From positions 1 to 8,575 of the forward strand of contig JAQVBN010000017.1 of NCBI GenBank assembly GCA_028690275.1: 8,575 nucleotides of DNA, written 5' to 3'. Position numbers and translations under genes: made by a program. Origin of the DNA: Minisyncoccota bacterium (GTDB lineage Bacteria; Patescibacteriota; Minisyncoccia; Minisyncoccales; Minisyncoccaceae). The notes beneath the pieces were generated by a model. That model had not been told where the DNA came from, did no database searches, and was given only the letters and a program-made list of their open reading frames with translations. The number at the start of each line of letters is the position of its first letter. The stretch's first letter is position 1. This document shows, piece after piece, positions 6,247 through 8,575 of the stretch.

Positions 6247-7512
6247 ATGTCAAAAGAATCAGTTACTATCGGTTTAGATATTGGATCTCAAAATGTTAAA
6301 ATTTTAGGTGTTTTAAGAGATAATAATAGCGATATGTATAGGGTTCAGTTTTTTGAAGAAATGCCTACACTTGGATTCATCAAAGGAAGAATCAAAGATG
6401 ATAAGATTCTTACTCGAAGAATTATAGAATTATTAAACAAAGTTGAAGAAAAATATAATACTAGAATACCATCAGCGATTATTAATATCTCTGGAAGTAG
6501 ATTAGAGCTTTTTAACAATAAAGCTTCTGTTTCTGTTGGTGGAGCTAATGGAAAAGTTTCTGAAGTAGACAAAGAAAGAGTTTTTGAAGATGTTAAAACA
6601 GTAGTTTTGGGAAATAATAAGAAAGTGCTTAAGGTTTTTCCTAAAGAATGGATTTTAGATGGAGAGAAAGATATCTCTGACCCCTTTGGATTAAGAGGGA
6701 TTAGATTAGAACTGGAAGCTTCTATTTTAACTTGTTTTTCTTCAGATAAAGAACTTTTAGAAACAGTTCTTAATAATAGTGGGGTAGATGTAGAAGATAT
6801 TGTTCCAACACCGTTTGCAGACGCAACGGCTCTTTTGGATGATACTCAAAAAGAACTTGGGGTATCTGTAATAAATATTGGTTTTGGGACAACAAGTATG
6901 ATTGTTTACGAAGATGGAAAAATTATTGATTTGGCTATTTTTCCAGTAGGTTCTTCTCATATTACTAATGATATTGCTATTGGACTTCAGACAGAAATAG
7001 ATATTGCTGAAAAAATAAAATTAGAATATGGTCTCACAGAGTCAAGTAATAAAAAAATAGAAATTAATTTAAAAACTTTCTTGAATGATGATCTTGAGAA
7101 TGAAGAAGATGTTTTGGTAAATAAGAATAAAACAAAAAACAATGAAGATTATTTAGTTTTTACTGAAAAAGATTTAAGAAAGATAATGGCACCAAGAATA
7201 ACAGAAATATTTGATTTAATTAAAGATCGATTGAAAAAGATAGGAAAAGATAAAAACCTACCAGCAGGAATTATTTTAACCGGTGGAGGGTCCAACCTTA
7301 AAGGACTTCAAGATTTTGCTAAAAAAGAATTTGGACTTCCTTGTAAAATTGGAGCCGTTTCAAAATTTATTGGATTTGAAAAAAAGGACCCAGCCCACAC
7401 TACTGTTTGTGGCTTAGTTCTTGTTAATGATTTTGATGATGAGGACAAACCAGACGAGAATGGTCTTTGGAAAAAAGTAAGCGGTTTTATTTCTAATTTC
7501 ATGCCTAATTAA
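6247..7512 (+). CDS. ftsA: Cell-division protein FtsA
   Basis: Actin-like ATPase that tethers FtsZ filaments to the membrane and recruits the division machinery. 421 aa, normal size. Phosphate 1: GLDIGSQNVKIL at 9-20 (Asp11). An SHS2/1C-type segment follows at about 80-160, with DPFGLRGIRLE at 145-155. Phosphate 2: VINIGFGTTSMIVYEDG at 208-224, where Asn210 stands where most FtsA proteins have Asp (VxDIGGGT). Adenosine motif: GIILTGGGSNLKG at 341-353. After an acidic linker (about 395-404) the protein ends in GLWKKVSGFISNFMPN (406-421), a good amphipathic membrane-targeting helix. PilM and MreB are alternatives for the fold, but this tail and the adjacent ftsZ 4 nt downstream settle FtsA. No Shine-Dalgarno is seen; the start is the first good ATG, 8 nt after ybeY. 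Confidence 0.94.
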   Translation: MSKESVTIGLDIGSQNVKILGVLRDNNSDMYRVQFFEEMPTLGFIKGRIKDDKILTRRIIELLNKVEEKYNTRIPSAIINISGSRLELFNNKASVSVGGANGKVSEVDKERVFEDVKTVVLGNNKKVLKVFPKEWILDGEKDISDPFGLRGIRLELEASILTCFSSDKELLETVLNNSGVDVEDIVPTPFADATALLDDTQKELGVSVINIGFGTTSMIVYEDGKIIDLAIFPVGSSHITNDIAIGLQTEIDIAEKIKLEYGLTESSNKKIEINLKTFLNDDLENEEDVLVNKNKTKNNEDYLVFTEKDLRKIMAPRITEIFDLIKDRLKKIGKDKNLPAGIILTGGGSNLKGLQDFAKKEFGLPCKIGAVSKFIGFEKKDPAHTTVCGLVLVNDFDDEDKPDENGLWKKVSGFISNFMPN

Positions 7513-7516
7513 TTGT

Positions 7517-8461
7517 ATGAGCAATAATTTAACAAAAATAAAAGTTATTGGGATTGGAGGTGCTGGTTGTAATACAATTCATAGATTATATAGCACAGGA
7601 GTTAGTATAGATTTTATTTCTTTAAATACTGACATTCAGGATTTGCAAAAAAAGAAATCAACCAAGAAAATTAGAATTGGTAAAAAAGCCACAAGAGGTT
7701 TAGGAGCAGGAATGCATCCAGAAATGGGAAAACTTAGCGCAGAAGAAAACAGAGCTGATATAGAAGAAGCAATTATCGGAACAGACATTCTTTTTATTAC
7801 TGCTGGATTAGGGGGAGGAACAGGTTCGGGTGCAATGCCTATTGTTGCAGAAATTGCTAAGGCAAATAATATTTTAACTATCGGCGTGGTAACTCTTCCA
7901 TTTTCTTTTGAAGGAAAAAAGAGAAAGAAAGTGGCTATGGATGCTTTAAGTGAGGTTGAAAAAAATATTGATACTTTGGTAGTAATTCCTAACGATAAGC
8001 TTTTGGAGATCATTCCTCAAGAAGCTACTATAGAAAGTGCTTTTGAAAAATGTGACGAGTTGCTTAAGGAAGCGGTTGAAAGTATTTCTAATGTTGTTTT
8101 AAATCCAGGAATATTAAATTTAGATTTTTCAGATATTAAAAGAGTTTTAAAAGAAGGTGGGGCAGCCTTCTTTGGAGTGGGAAAAGCTAAAGGTGAAAAT
8201 AGAGCTGTTGAGGCGACAAAGATAGCTTTATCTTCGCAAATAACGCGTTTTCCGCTTCAGAAAGCAGAAGGAATTTTGTTTAACGTAACGTCCGGAGAGA
8301 ATAATTTTTCCCTGTCGGAAGTAAAACAAGTCTCAGCGCTTGTTAAAGAAAAAACATCGCCTTCGACGAAAATTATCTTTGGAGCATCCTTTGATAATAA
8401 TCTGACAAAAGACGAGATAAGAGTTACGATCATAGCAACACCTGCTAATATAGATAATTAA
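7517..8461 (+). CDS. ftsZ: Cell-division GTPase FtsZ, core domain only
   Basis: Tubulin-like GTPase that polymerises into the division ring. Nucleotide motifs: IGIGGAGCN at 11-19; FISLNTD at 33-39; the T3 region GLGAGMHPE at 61-69; the tubulin signature GLGGGTGSG at 97-105; TLPFSFEGKKR at 126-136; VIPNDKLL at 156-163; and the catalytic T7 loop NLDFSDIK at 201-208 (Asn201, Asp203, Asp206). The C-terminal half shows GAAFFGVGKAKGENRA at 215-230. At 314 aa it stops with IRVTIIATPANIDN, the last strand of the globular core (E. coli FtsZ is 383 aa). There is no disordered linker and no C-terminal conserved peptide; TAA is followed in the same frame by only eight codons before another stop, with no tail-like sequence. 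It starts 4 nt after ftsA, without a Shine-Dalgarno. FtsZ identity is firm; the short end looks genuine. Confidence 0.96.
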   Translation: MSNNLTKIKVIGIGGAGCNTIHRLYSTGVSIDFISLNTDIQDLQKKKSTKKIRIGKKATRGLGAGMHPEMGKLSAEENRADIEEAIIGTDILFITAGLGGGTGSGAMPIVAEIAKANNILTIGVVTLPFSFEGKKRKKVAMDALSEVEKNIDTLVVIPNDKLLEIIPQEATIESAFEKCDELLKEAVESISNVVLNPGILNLDFSDIKRVLKEGGAAFFGVGKAKGENRAVEATKIALSSQITRFPLQKAEGILFNVTSGENNFSLSEVKQVSALVKEKTSPSTKIIFGASFDNNLTKDEIRVTIIATPANIDN

Positions 8462-8477
8462 TTAAGAAACACACAAA

Positions 8478-8575
8478 ATGGTTACTAAAGTACTTAAAAG
8501 AGACAAAACAAAGGAAAGGTTTAACGCTGAGAAAATTCGTATTGCTGTTTGGAAAGCTTTAACTGCTACAAAACA
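8478..8575 (+). CDS. ATP-cone protein, probably ribonucleotide reductase, 3'-partial
   Basis: Only the first 32 codons are in the window: ATG at 8478, MVTKVLKRD, then KERFNAEKIRIAVWKAL. This matches the start of an ATP-cone, the allosteric ATP/dATP-binding domain (pattern V.KRDG....F...KI..AI.KA). At the extreme N-terminus it is usual in large subunits of ribonucleotide reductase (NrdA, class II NrdJ, class III NrdD), enzymes that make dNTPs. NrdR is less likely because its zinc ribbon precedes the cone. The class cannot be told from this fragment, so no symbol is given. The gap to ftsZ is 16 nt on the same strand with no evident terminator or promoter, so co-transcription with ybeY-ftsA-ftsZ is possible. 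No Shine-Dalgarno (AAGAAACACACAAA before the ATG). Confidence 0.75.
   Translation, partial: MVTKVLKRDKTKERFNAEKIRIAVWKALTATK

Noticed and set aside
6757..6960. 67-aa minus-strand open frame (and similar ones at 5924-6142, 6345-6572 and 7308-7502)
   Set aside because: Antisense to ybeY or ftsA with no recognisable motif or start signal; expected by chance.
6247..7512. PilM or other actin-like protein instead of FtsA
   Set aside because: The C-terminal amphipathic helix, overall length and ftsZ 4 nt downstream fit FtsA; no type IV pilus genes are nearby.
7636..8013. 125-aa minus-strand open frame
   Set aside because: Lies wholly inside ftsZ, whose GTPase motifs are intact; low-complexity composition and no family features, so it is a shadow of the real gene.
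8450..8477. Possible promoter for the ATP-cone gene (TATAGA/GATAAT-like bases)
   Set aside because: No matching -35 at 16-18 bp, and such hexamers are common in A+T-rich DNA.
1..8575. CRISPR array, mobile element, prophage or RNA gene
   Set aside because: No long direct repeats, no transposase or integrase motifs, and no gap above about 100 bp that could hold a tRNA or a structured RNA apart from the noted terminator.

Overview
The window is an A+T-rich (roughly one third G+C by eye), gene-dense piece of bacterial chromosome made of housekeeping genes. Short intergenic gaps, overlapping genes, compact proteins and a core-only FtsZ suggest a reduced-genome lineage, most likely Candidate Phyla Radiation/Patescibacteria (Parcubacteria-like). 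That placement is inference from style, not from a marker phylogeny. TGA ends parB and rpsU, so the standard bacterial code (table 11) applies, not the TGA=Gly code of Gracilibacteria/Absconditabacteria. I saw no tRNA, rRNA, CRISPR array, insertion sequence or phage gene.

Layout: (1) 2-601, the 3' part of parB on the plus strand (chromosome segregation; the start lies before the window). (2) 587-3135, minus strand: pth followed by topA, joined by a TAATG one-base overlap; the topA end overlaps the parB end by 15 bp, tail to tail. (3) 3136-3216, a compact divergent promoter region between pth and lepB. (4) 3217-5751, a plus-strand unit lepB-hisS-rpsU-yqeY with gaps of 3 nt or overlaps, closed by an intrinsic terminator at 5757-5781. 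(5) 5810-8575, a second plus-strand unit with its own promoter: ybeY-ftsA-ftsZ and then the first codons of a ribonucleotide reductase-like gene with an ATP-cone, cut by the window end.

The genes combine protein export (signal peptidase I), translation (HisRS, bS21, YqeY, peptidyl-tRNA hydrolase, YbeY), DNA topology and segregation (TopA, ParB), cytokinesis (FtsA, FtsZ) and probably dNTP supply. No unknown multi-gene system is visible. The points worth a second look are: an FtsZ that stops right after its globular core with no linker or C-terminal peptide, although FtsA next door keeps a membrane-targeting helix; a FtsA with Asn in place of the usual Asp in its second phosphate motif; no convincing Shine-Dalgarno site before any of the nine visible starts, together with three promoters whose -10 boxes sit only 6-8 nt from the start codon (leaderless or nearly leaderless transcripts); and a Cys-rich, probably zinc-binding insertion in HisRS.
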